Positions 8,640-15,964 of a stretch of 36,415 bases of DNA are shown here, in pieces. The position numbers and the translations under genes were made by a program. Position 1 is the stretch's first letter; every line of letters starts with the position of its first letter. The DNA is from UBA3496 sp964558115. GTDB taxonomy: Bacteria > UBA8248. Where the stretch lies: the NCBI GenBank assembly GCA_964558115.1, contig CAZLCI010000017.1, positions 1 through 36,415 on the forward strand. The letters are read 5' to 3'. The notes below the pieces were generated by a model, which ran no database searches, was not told where the DNA came from, and worked only from the letters and a program-made list of their open reading frames with translations.

Positions 8640-9611
8640 TTAAGTATCTGAATACACATCTTCTAATGCATCTTTAAGATCGGGTTCCGGACTTTCTTTT
8701 GCATAAAGAATAGCTTCCTCTATTTCCTGATTGATAGAAGAAATTAGTTTTTCTTTGTGGTCCTTGGTGATCCATTTTTTCTGCTTAAGAAAATCTTCAA
8801 AAGTCACCACAGGATCCATTTTCTTCCATTTGCCAACGACTTTGTCATGACCATAAGCTGTGCCAGGATCTCCTACATAATGTCCTAAAAAACGCATTGT
8901 TTTTGCTTCGATAAGAGTAGGGCCTTTTCCGCTTCTGGCTCTTTTGATGGCTTCTCCTGCAATTTCATAAACAGACATAGGGTCCATTCCATCTGCGACA
9001 ATACCTGGAATGTTGTAGGATTTAGCTCTGTCCGCAATGTCAGAAACAGATTGGTGATTTTTTTGCGGAGTGCTTTCTGCAAATCCATTATTTTCACAAA
9101 CAAAAACAACGGGAAGTTTCCATGTAGAAGCAAGATTGATTCCTTCGTGAAATGCTCCCTCGTTACTCGCGCCGTCCCCAAAAAAACAGACTGCAATATC
9201 TTTTGTTTGCTGTAATTTGAGACCTAGCGCAGCACCGGCTGCGATAGGAATTCCTCCACCCACTATTCCATTTGCTCCAAGTACTCCTAATTCTTGGTCA
9301 GCAATATGCATGGATCCGCCTTTGCCTTTACAGTATCCTGTTTGTTTTGCATAGAGTTCAGAGAACATTCCTTTGTAATGGAGGCCTTTGGCTATCATGT
9401 GACCGTGCCCTCTGTGCGTGGAAGTAATTTGATCACGGGCAGTTAAATGAACGCATATTCCTGAGGCAACGGCTTCTTCGCCGATATAGGCATGTAAAAA
9501 TCCTGGAAGTTCCCCTTTGGTAAATAGATCAATGGAAGATTCTTCAAAACGGCGAATGCGAAGCATCGTTTCGAAAATCCAAAGTGCCTTTTTTTTGGTA
9601 ATTGATGACAT
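8640..9611 (-). CDS. 2-oxoacid dehydrogenase E1 alpha subunit (pyruvate/acetoin type)
   Basis: 323 residues. The ThDP-binding motif runs from GDGASNEG (residues 145-152) to ENNGFA (173-178). Upstream signatures include HAYIGEEAVA and STHRGHGHMIAKG, and the phosphorylation-loop region LGHYVGD is typical of E1 alpha. The pattern is closest to the short bacterial E1 alpha proteins annotated as pyruvate or acetoin dehydrogenase. It is the first gene of the minus-strand operon. The ribosome site is weak. No dihydrolipoamide dehydrogenase (E3) gene is in the window, so E3 must come from elsewhere. Confidence 0.9.
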   Translation of the reverse strand: MSSITKKKALWIFETMLRIRRFEESSIDLFTKGELPGFLHAYIGEEAVASGICVHLTARDQITSTHRGHGHMIAKGLHYKGMFSELYAKQTGYCKGKGGSMHIADQELGVLGANGIVGGGIPIAAGAALGLKLQQTKDIAVCFFGDGASNEGAFHEGINLASTWKLPVVFVCENNGFAESTPQKNHQSVSDIADRAKSYNIPGIVADGMDPMSVYEIAGEAIKRARSGKGPTLIEAKTMRFLGHYVGDPGTAYGHDKVVGKWKKMDPVVTFEDFLKQKKWITKDHKEKLISSINQEIEEAILYAKESPEPDLKDALEDVYSDT

Positions 9612-9693
9612 GTAATTTCACTTAAACTTTTTAAAAAACTTATATAGATATTTTCCAGAAGATATGCGCATTTGCTCCCCTGAAGAGATCGAT

Positions 9694-9722
9694 ATGCTAA
9701 CATTTCATAAACACTCGAGCAA
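9694..9722 (-). promoter_or_regulatory. Possible promoter of the E1alpha-E1beta-E2 operon
   Basis: On the minus strand TTGCTC (9717-9722) and TAGCAT (9694-9699) are separated by 17 bases. The match to the sigma-70 consensus is only moderate. The -35 hexamer overlaps one copy of the TCGAGCAAG direct repeat, so a regulator binding that repeat could control it. Start-site prediction is inference. Confidence 0.3.
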
Positions 9723-9742
9723 GTTTTCTTCCTTCGAGCAAG
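9715..9742. repeat. Direct repeat TCGAGCAAG, two copies
   Basis: Identical 9-base copies lie at 9715-9723 and 9734-9742, 19 bases start to start, in the divergent region between the E1 alpha gene and rimP. The spacing is close to two helical turns, as in tandem operator half-sites. One copy overlaps the putative minus-strand -35 element. No regulator gene is adjacent. Confidence 0.4.
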
Positions 9743-9771
9743 AGCATAAAATTTAAAACTGAAAATAAGAC

Positions 9772-9800
9772 TTGCACTTTTTGGAGAATGGGAATAAATT
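9772..9800 (+). promoter_or_regulatory. Sigma-70-type promoter of the rimP-nusA-infB operon
   Basis: TTGCAC (9772-9777) and TAAATT (9795-9800) are separated by exactly 17 bases, a good match in spacing and a fair one in sequence. Transcription should begin near 9807, which would give a leader of about 70 bases before rimP that contains the terminator-like hairpin at 9825-9852. Confidence 0.5.
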
Positions 9801-9824
9801 TACTTAACTTGAATGAATCTGTTT

Positions 9825-9852
9825 AAGGGTCCGACATAGGTCCCTTTTTTTT
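9825..9852 (+). terminator. Intrinsic terminator or attenuator in the rimP-nusA leader
   Basis: AAGGG-T-CC (9825-9832) pairs with GG-T-CCCTT (9839-9846) across a six-base loop, with one T-T mismatch. The 3' arm runs directly into eight T (9845-9852). This is a classic intrinsic-terminator shape. No gene lies between it and the promoter at 9772, so it most likely works as a leader attenuator for the operon. The alternative is a very short terminated RNA of about 45 bases. Confidence 0.6.
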
Positions 9853-9878
9853 ATTCTAATTTTTATAGTTTGAAAATA

Positions 9879-10373
9879 ATGAGAAAAGATTTGTCGGCAT
9901 TAATTGAAGAGTTGGTGTCAAAACAAGGTTTTTATCTTGTAGAATTACAACATTCTGTTTCGCGAGGAAAAGATCTTTTAAATATTTTTATAGACAATCG
10001 TGATGGGGTTACATTAAACGATTGTGAAAAAATAAGTAGGCTTTTAGAAGAAGAAATTGAGAAAGATGGGTTGGCATCTGATAATTACCGGCTAGAGGTT
10101 TCGAGTCCAGGAATTGATAGGCCTCTAAAAAAACTTGCTGACTTTGTTCATTTTCGAGGAAAGATGGTTCGTTTAAGATTGTCGGACTCATTTCAAGAGA
10201 AAACAGGCAAAAAAAATCTTGTGGGAACAATTAATCACGTAGAAGATCAAGTGATTAAAATAGAGTCGAAAGATAAAATGATTTTTGAAGTTTCTTTTAA
10301 TGAAATTGTTAAAGGAAAGCTAGAGATTGATTGGAATGCAGAGTTAGATAAAGATTCTGGATTTCATAGATAG
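9879..10373 (+). CDS. rimP: Ribosome maturation factor RimP
   Basis: 164 residues from ATG 9879; a TTG at 9870 in the same frame would add three residues, and neither start has a strong ribosome site. Family features include IEELVSKQGFYLVELQ at the N terminus, then FIDNRDGVTLNDCEKISR, then the strongly conserved LEVSSPGIDRPL. A C-terminal SH3-like domain follows. RimP acts in 30S subunit maturation. It is the first gene of the conserved rimP-nusA-infB operon, which supports the call. Confidence 0.92.
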   Translation: MRKDLSALIEELVSKQGFYLVELQHSVSRGKDLLNIFIDNRDGVTLNDCEKISRLLEEEIEKDGLASDNYRLEVSSPGIDRPLKKLADFVHFRGKMVRLRLSDSFQEKTGKKNLVGTINHVEDQVIKIESKDKMIFEVSFNEIVKGKLEIDWNAELDKDSGFHR

Positions 10374-10397
10374 ACACTAAATGCAAAGGGGTTTCTC

Positions 10398-11714
10398 GTG
10401 AGTAAAGAGATTTTAGAAGTTCTGTCTGAGTTAGAACGTGACAAAGGTATTCCTAGAGATGTTTTGATGGAAGCAATGAAGGCAGCTGTAGTTTCTGCTT
10501 CTAAGAAACAATATAAACTAGGTGATAATGTTGATGCTGAATTTGATTCTGTGACTGGGGAAATAAAATTGCAGGCTAGAAAAGAGGTAGTTTCTGAAAT
10601 AGAAGATTCCGAACTACAGATTTTATTAGAAGATGCGATCCTGCAAAAAGAAGATATCTCTTTAGGGGATTATTTGGTGATAGATCTCCAAGTTGAAGGA
10701 TTGGGGCGTATCGCTGCTTCTACTGCAAAACAAGTTATTTCTCAAAGAATAAGAGAAGCTGAAAGATCCAAGATATACGGGGAATTTATAGGAAGAGTTG
10801 GAGAACTTATTACAGGCTCTGTCTCTCAAATTGATAAAGGAAATATTTATGTTGATATTGGTCGGACGGAAGCGATTCTTCCAAGAAGAGAGCAGATTTT
10901 TAAAGAGGTTTATAAAAGAAACGATAGGATTCGATGTTATATTTTGGAAGTAAGGGAATTTACGAAAGGTCCTCAAGGCCCTCAGGTAGTTTTGAGTAGA
11001 ACTCATCCGGGATTAGTGGTTAGACTTTTCGAAATGGAGGTTCCTGAAATTTATGATGGAATCGTAGAGGTGAAAGAATGTGTTAGAGAGCCAAGTGGAC
11101 GTTCAAAGATTGCAGTAACGAGTCGGGATAGAGATGTTGATGCAGTTGGTGCATGTGTCGGACCTAGAGGAACAAGAGTGCAGAGTATTGTGCAAGAATT
11201 GCGCGGAGAGAGAATCGATATTGTTTTATGGAATGAAGATATTAGAACATATGCTGAAAATGCATTGAATCCAGCAAAAATACAACATATTGATCTTTTT
11301 GAAGACGAAAAGAGAATGGAGATACTTGTTCCCGATGATCAATTGTCTATCGCAATTGGTAAATCCGGACAGAATGTAAGATTAGCGTCTCGTCTATTAG
11401 GTTGGAAAATTGACATGAAAGCCGAAGGCGAATATAGAAGGCTTATCGCGGAACAAACATTTTCTGGGGATAAAAATGCGAATCAGGAAAAGGAAGAAGA
11501 TAAAAAAAGTGATTCTGTCGATAATGAATTGCTCAAATTAGAGGTTATAGGAGATAAAATGGCGGAATTGCTCATTAACAATGGTTTCGATGATATCGAA
11601 TCTATTGCTTCGTCTACAGCTGAAGCGCTTTGCGAGGTTCCGGGTATAGGGCCAACAAGAGCAAATTTGCTCATTGAATCAGCAAAGGAATTTCAGAAGA
11701 ACGAATCTGAGTAG
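10398..11714 (+). CDS. nusA: Transcription termination/antitermination factor NusA
   Basis: 438 residues. Domain order is the N-terminal RNA-polymerase-binding domain (~1-125), an S1 domain (~130-200), KH1 with CVGPRGTRVQ (near 255) and KH2 with AIGKSGQNVRLASRLLGW (near 320). A Lys/Glu-rich linker leads to one C-terminal helix-hairpin-helix region with EVPGIGPTRANLL. E. coli NusA has two C-terminal acidic repeats; here only one is evident. NusA binds RNA polymerase and modulates pausing and termination, and it autoregulates its operon in E. coli. The start is GTG 10398, behind AAGGGG. Confidence 0.95.
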   Translation: MSKEILEVLSELERDKGIPRDVLMEAMKAAVVSASKKQYKLGDNVDAEFDSVTGEIKLQARKEVVSEIEDSELQILLEDAILQKEDISLGDYLVIDLQVEGLGRIAASTAKQVISQRIREAERSKIYGEFIGRVGELITGSVSQIDKGNIYVDIGRTEAILPRREQIFKEVYKRNDRIRCYILEVREFTKGPQGPQVVLSRTHPGLVVRLFEMEVPEIYDGIVEVKECVREPSGRSKIAVTSRDRDVDAVGACVGPRGTRVQSIVQELRGERIDIVLWNEDIRTYAENALNPAKIQHIDLFEDEKRMEILVPDDQLSIAIGKSGQNVRLASRLLGWKIDMKAEGEYRRLIAEQTFSGDKNANQEKEEDKKSDSVDNELLKLEVIGDKMAELLINNGFDDIESIASSTAEALCEVPGIGPTRANLLIESAKEFQKNESE

Positions 11715-11797
11715 TGCTCAAACGTTTTTTTGTTCGCTTTAAATAGTTGATTGATTTTTGTTATATTGGGTTTTGAATATTTTAAATAAGGTGATGA

Positions 11798-13951
11798 ATG
11801 GCAAATACTAGAGTCTATACTTTGGCAAAAGAGTTGGGTTTTGAAAGTAAACTTTTTGTTAAAGAGTTAGAAAAAGAAGGAATTAAGGTAAAGAGTCATA
11901 TGAGTACCGTAGATGATGAAACGGTAGATCTTATTATGACACTTTTTAAAGTAGAAGAAAAAAAATCTGCTCCGAAAAAAACACCTGCGAAGAAAAAACC
12001 TAGTCCTAAAGAAAAAGAAAAGTCAAAAGAAGAGATTGTTCCAGAAGAGGTGAAGCCACAGGATGAACAAATAGAAGTTCTTGAAGAAATTGTCGCTGAA
12101 GAAGAGACCATCCTGGATGAAGAAATAGAAGAAGAAAAAGCACAAGAGGAGACAGAAGAAGAGACACAAGAGGATATAAAGACGGTTGCGATTTCTTCTC
12201 CTGTAAATAAAATCAAATTAGAAGAGGTCATAACTATTAGTGAGCTTGCAGAGAAACTTAAAATAAATAGTACTGACATTATAAAGCATTTAATGTCTAA
12301 GGGTGAAATGACAACGCTTAATCAATCTATTGATTTCAAGACTGCCTCTAATGTTTGTGATTATTTCGAATGCGAGGTTGAATTAACAAAAGATTTGCTG
12401 GAGGAATCTCTGGAGCAGAATGATGACAATCCTGAAGAAATGGTAGATCGTGCGCCTGTTATAACTGTTATGGGCCATGTTGATCATGGAAAAACGCGCC
12501 TTCTGGATTCAATAAGAAATGCAAACGTTATGGATAGTGAAGCTGGAGGAATTACTCAGCATATTGGTGCTTATCGTGTTGTTACAGAAAAAGGGACTGC
12601 GGTCTTTATAGATACCCCAGGACATGAAGCATTTGCTGCTATGAGAGCACGTGGTTCGCAGATAACAGATTTGGTCGTACTTGTTGTTGCCGCGAATGAG
12701 GGAGTAATGCCTCAAACTAGAGAAGCTGTTTCCCATGCAAAGGATGCTGGGGTAGTAATCATGGTTGCCATAAATAAAATGGATTTGCCTGATGCGAATC
12801 CCGATAGGATTAAACAGCAACTTGCAGAATTAAATCTGATCCCTGAAGACTGGGGAGGAGATACTGTTTTCTGTCCGGTTTCTGCAAAGGATGGAACTGG
12901 AATAGAGGATTTGCTTGATTTGGCAATTCTTCAGGCAGAAATGTTAGAACTGAAAGCGAATGGGGAATGTTTTGCCTCTGGGATTGTTGTTGAAGCAAAA
13001 CTTGATAAGGGAAGAGGTCCCGTTGCTACTGTGTTGGTACAAAGGGGTAAATTAAGTGTTGGAGATAACTTCGTTTCGGGAAAATGGAACGGAAAGGTTC
13101 GAGCCTTGTTTGATGATAAAGGGAAGAAGTGTCTAGATGTAGGTCCCTCAACACCAGTAGAAATTGTCGGTTTTTCAGGAGTTCCTCAAGCTGGTGATGT
13201 TTTGAATGTGGTTGAGGATGAGAGAACAGCAAGGGAAATCAGTTCTAGAAGATCTCATAGAGAAAGAGTTACAAGTTTGATGGGTATTAATAATGTAAAC
13301 CTTGAAAACTTTATGGATGTTGTCAAAGAAGGAGATTTGAAGGAATTAAATCTTATTTTGAAAGCTGATATGCAGGGTAGTATAGAGGCTTTGAGGGAGA
13401 GTTTGGCAAAGCTAGGAAATGAAGAAGTATCTGTAAAAGTTGTTCACGATTCTGTTGGGGGTATTTCAGAAACAGACGTGATGCTTGCTTCAGCTTCTAA
13501 TTCAGTCATCGTTGGTTTTAATGTAAGACCTACAACTGGGGCAAGAGACGCAGCTAAAAAAGAGAATATAGATATTAGACTACATTCTGTTATCTATGAC
13601 GCAATTGAGGAAGTGAAATCTTCATTAAGTGGAATTTTAGAGCCTGTAAGAAAAGAAGTAGAAGTTGGCAATGTAGAAGTGAGAGATCTTTTTAGAATTC
13701 CGAGCGTAGGAGTAATTGCTGGATGTTTTGTTAAAGAGGGTTCTATTAGGAGAAATTTAAAAGTTCGTTTGATTCGTGATAGTGTTGTGATTTATTCAGG
13801 TGACATATCATCTTTGAAAAGGTTTAAAGATGACGTAAATGAAGTTAGAGAAGGGTACGAGTGTGGTATAGGAATAGAAGGTTTTAACGATATAAAAGTA
13901 GGCGATGTTATTGAATCTTATACAATAGAAGAAATTGCTAGAACTATATAA
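11798..13951 (+). CDS. infB: Translation initiation factor IF-2
   Basis: 717 residues, shorter than the ~890 of E. coli. An IF2_N module lies at ~1-50 and a second at ~145-195. Between them is a low-complexity Lys/Pro then Glu-rich linker of about 90 residues. The GTPase domain has G1 GHVDHGKT (226-233), G3 DTPGHEAF (near 272) and G4 NKMDLP (near 326), then the beta-barrel and C-terminal fMet-tRNA-binding domains. It directs initiator tRNA to the 30S subunit. It follows nusA after 83 bases; ylxR and the L7Ae-like gene often found between them are absent. Confidence 0.95.
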   Translation: MANTRVYTLAKELGFESKLFVKELEKEGIKVKSHMSTVDDETVDLIMTLFKVEEKKSAPKKTPAKKKPSPKEKEKSKEEIVPEEVKPQDEQIEVLEEIVAEEETILDEEIEEEKAQEETEEETQEDIKTVAISSPVNKIKLEEVITISELAEKLKINSTDIIKHLMSKGEMTTLNQSIDFKTASNVCDYFECEVELTKDLLEESLEQNDDNPEEMVDRAPVITVMGHVDHGKTRLLDSIRNANVMDSEAGGITQHIGAYRVVTEKGTAVFIDTPGHEAFAAMRARGSQITDLVVLVVAANEGVMPQTREAVSHAKDAGVVIMVAINKMDLPDANPDRIKQQLAELNLIPEDWGGDTVFCPVSAKDGTGIEDLLDLAILQAEMLELKANGECFASGIVVEAKLDKGRGPVATVLVQRGKLSVGDNFVSGKWNGKVRALFDDKGKKCLDVGPSTPVEIVGFSGVPQAGDVLNVVEDERTAREISSRRSHRERVTSLMGINNVNLENFMDVVKEGDLKELNLILKADMQGSIEALRESLAKLGNEEVSVKVVHDSVGGISETDVMLASASNSVIVGFNVRPTTGARDAAKKENIDIRLHSVIYDAIEEVKSSLSGILEPVRKEVEVGNVEVRDLFRIPSVGVIAGCFVKEGSIRRNLKVRLIRDSVVIYSGDISSLKRFKDDVNEVREGYECGIGIEGFNDIKVGDVIESYTIEEIARTI

Positions 13952-13978
13952 TACTTCCCGATAATTCCGCGTGATAAA

Positions 13979-14260
13979 GTGCTATTCATAGGTTTGTTAA
14001 CTATCGATTTTCTGGTTCCTGAGTGTTCTTCCCTCAAGCAAAAACGGAGTATTGTCAAATCACTTATTGACAAGATGAGGAATAATTTCAATGCTTCAGT
14101 TTCTGAAATTGCTAATGATAAGTGGCAACGTGGACAAATAGGCGTTTCAATTGTAAGTAATGATTCTAGATTCTTAGATTCTCAATTGAGGAAAATTATG
14201 AATTTTGTTGAAACTGTAGGTACTGTCGAAATTATAGAATCTAATATTGAGACTTTTTAG
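13979..14260 (+). CDS. DUF503 family protein (YlxP-like)
   Basis: 93 residues starting at GTG 13979. The family pattern is visible: an N-terminal strand, then CSSLKQKRSIVKSLIDKMRNNFNASVSE, then a WQRGQIGVSIVSND core. DUF503 proteins sit between infB and rbfA in many bacteria and have been linked to ribosome assembly, but the molecular role is not established. Its stop directly abuts the rbfA start, which implies coupled translation. Confidence 0.85.
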   Translation: MLFIGLLTIDFLVPECSSLKQKRSIVKSLIDKMRNNFNASVSEIANDKWQRGQIGVSIVSNDSRFLDSQLRKIMNFVETVGTVEIIESNIETF

Positions 14261-14638
14261 ATGAATGATTATGAAAAAATACCTCGCTCAGAACGCGTTG
14301 CAGTTCTCTTGAAGAAGGAACTTTCAGAGTTGATTTTGACTCACGTTAAGGATCCGCGTGTGAAAGGTGTTCTCTTCACAAATGTTATAGTTACTAAAGA
14401 TTTAAGAGAGGCAAAAGTGTATTTTAGTCGATATGATAATTTAAAGAATAACGAGGATGTCCTCCAGCAGAGTTTAGAGGGGCTAAATAAAGCAGGAAAG
14501 TTTTTGAGAGCAAAGTTAGGGGCGAAATTGAATTTACGAAATGTTCCTGCGCTTAAGTTTTTTGCAGACAATACGTTTTCAAGTATATCTGAAATAGACA
14601 AATTATTAGAAAAATTGTCTACAGATCAGGGTCCTTAG
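14261..14638 (+). CDS. rbfA: Ribosome-binding factor A
   Basis: 125 residues with the RbfA KH-type fold signatures: RVAVLLKKELSELI at the N terminus, then DPRVKGVLFTNVIVTKDLREAKVYFS. The C-terminal helix carries LRNVPALKFFADNTF. RbfA binds free 30S subunits and aids late maturation of 16S rRNA. It starts immediately after the DUF503 stop, and truB begins two bases after its stop, so the three genes are tightly coupled. Confidence 0.93.
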   Translation: MNDYEKIPRSERVAVLLKKELSELILTHVKDPRVKGVLFTNVIVTKDLREAKVYFSRYDNLKNNEDVLQQSLEGLNKAGKFLRAKLGAKLNLRNVPALKFFADNTFSSISEIDKLLEKLSTDQGP

Positions 14639-14640
14639 TT

Positions 14641-15558
14641 ATGTCAATGTCTGGATTCTTGAATATAAATAAAATTTCAGGACCTACATCACATGATATT
14701 GTGGCGAAGGTTAGAAAATCTTTTGAGCAAAAAGTGAAAGTTGGGCATCTTGGGACTCTTGATCCTATGGCCGAAGGAGTTTTGCCTATAGCAATTGGTT
14801 CGGCAACAAGAACTTTCCCCTTTTTCCTTGAATTGCAGAAGACTTATGAAGTGACCATGATTTTTGGCAAAGTTACCGAAACGCAAGATATTACTGGAAA
14901 ATTGATAGAAGAAAATCTAGTTTCTGGATTGGAATTATCTGAATGTCAGAACTTCTTGGATAATTTTCTTGGTAAAATCTTACAGACGCCACCTATGTTT
15001 TCTGCTATTAATTTCCGGGGCAAAAGACTCTATGAACTAGCAAGAGATGGGATAGAAATTGATCGAAAAAAAAGAAAAATTGAAATTTTTAATATAAAAG
15101 CGAAATCTATTTCTGGTCCATATTTAGATTTTGAAGTTAAGTGCAGCCGGGGTACCTATGTTAGGACACTTTGTCATGATTTAGGAAAACTGCAAGGATC
15201 TGGTGGATGTATGGTTTCGTTACGAAGGACTGGTTTAGGTCCGTTTTGTATCCAAAAAACTCTTTCTCTTGATGATTTTGCTGCTTTGTCAAAATCTGGT
15301 TCTATATCTGAAGTTTTAGTAACTCTTTGCGACGCTCTGGGTCATTTGCCGTTAATGACCTTTACTGATTCTGAAGAAGATAGATTGAGGAAAGGTATTG
15401 CATTACACTGTTTGCTTGAAAATATTAATATTTCAGAAGACGACGATTTTCGTATGCTTAATTCTAGCGGAAAACTTATTGGAATAGGAAGGGTGTTGAA
15501 GGGAATTTCATGTTCCTCTGAAAAAGTAAAAATTAGACCAATAAAAATATTTAATTAG
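14641..15558 (+). CDS. truB: tRNA pseudouridine-55 synthase TruB
   Basis: 305 residues. The catalytic motif HLGTLDPMAEGVLP contains the nucleophile Asp41. Other family segments are the N-terminal NINKISGPTSHDIV, the QTPPMFSAI segment and CSRGTYVRTLCHDLG. TruB makes pseudouridine 55 in the T loop of tRNAs. It lies in the standard rbfA-truB-rpsO order; ribF, often present next to truB, is missing here. Confidence 0.94.
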   Translation: MSMSGFLNINKISGPTSHDIVAKVRKSFEQKVKVGHLGTLDPMAEGVLPIAIGSATRTFPFFLELQKTYEVTMIFGKVTETQDITGKLIEENLVSGLELSECQNFLDNFLGKILQTPPMFSAINFRGKRLYELARDGIEIDRKKRKIEIFNIKAKSISGPYLDFEVKCSRGTYVRTLCHDLGKLQGSGGCMVSLRRTGLGPFCIQKTLSLDDFAALSKSGSISEVLVTLCDALGHLPLMTFTDSEEDRLRKGIALHCLLENINISEDDDFRMLNSSGKLIGIGRVLKGISCSSEKVKIRPIKIFN

Positions 15559-15664
15559 TTATGAATACTATACATGTAACCAAAAGAAGGTTAGAATCAG
15601 CAGTCTTTTTGTGGTGATTTTGTATTTAAATTTTTTATGTTGTTTGCTGGAGGATTATTTTTAC

Positions 15665-15934
15665 ATGGTATTAGAGAAAGAAACGAAAACAGAATTGATA
15701 CAGAAGTTTGGTTCTCATGAGAAAGATACGGGTTCCACAGAGGTGCAAATAGCATTGCTGACTAATCGAATTGAATACTTAACTGAACATTTCAAGATGC
15801 ATGGCAAAGACCATCATTCAAGAAGAGGTCTGCTCAAAATGGTTGGTCAAAGGCGTCGTCTCCTTCAGTATCTAGAAAGTAAAGAAGTGTCTAGATACAG
15901 AACTCTTATAAAAGATCTTGGCATAAGAAGATAA
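15665..15934 (+). CDS. rpsO: 30S ribosomal protein uS15
   Basis: 89 residues from ATG 15665, exactly the usual S15 length, preceded by GGAGG at 15650-15654. An upstream TTG at 15611 would add a hydrophobic 18-residue extension unlike any S15, so it was not used. Conserved stretches include GSTEVQIALLTNRI, HFKMHGKDHHSRRGLL and QRRRLLQYL, with DLGIRR at the end. S15 binds the 16S rRNA central domain. In several bacteria it represses its own mRNA through a leader structure. Here the 106-base leader has only a small hairpin (15577-15593), so such control is unproven. Confidence 0.96.
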   Translation: MVLEKETKTELIQKFGSHEKDTGSTEVQIALLTNRIEYLTEHFKMHGKDHHSRRGLLKMVGQRRRLLQYLESKEVSRYRTLIKDLGIRR

Positions 15935-15964
15935 ATCAATCTTTAAATTTAAGGAAAACTTTTA

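Noticed and set aside
9612..9869. tRNA or other structured RNA gene in the largest gap
   Set aside because: No cloverleaf or T-loop sequence was found; the gap is explained by promoters, a direct repeat and a leader terminator.
15577..15593. TAACC/GGTTA hairpin as an S15 autoregulatory site
   Set aside because: A five-pair stem is too weak to call, and I cannot see the features known for S15-binding leaders.
15561..15617. An 18-codon reading frame in the rpsO leader
   Set aside because: It has no ribosome site, no recognisable pattern and a size easily reached by chance.
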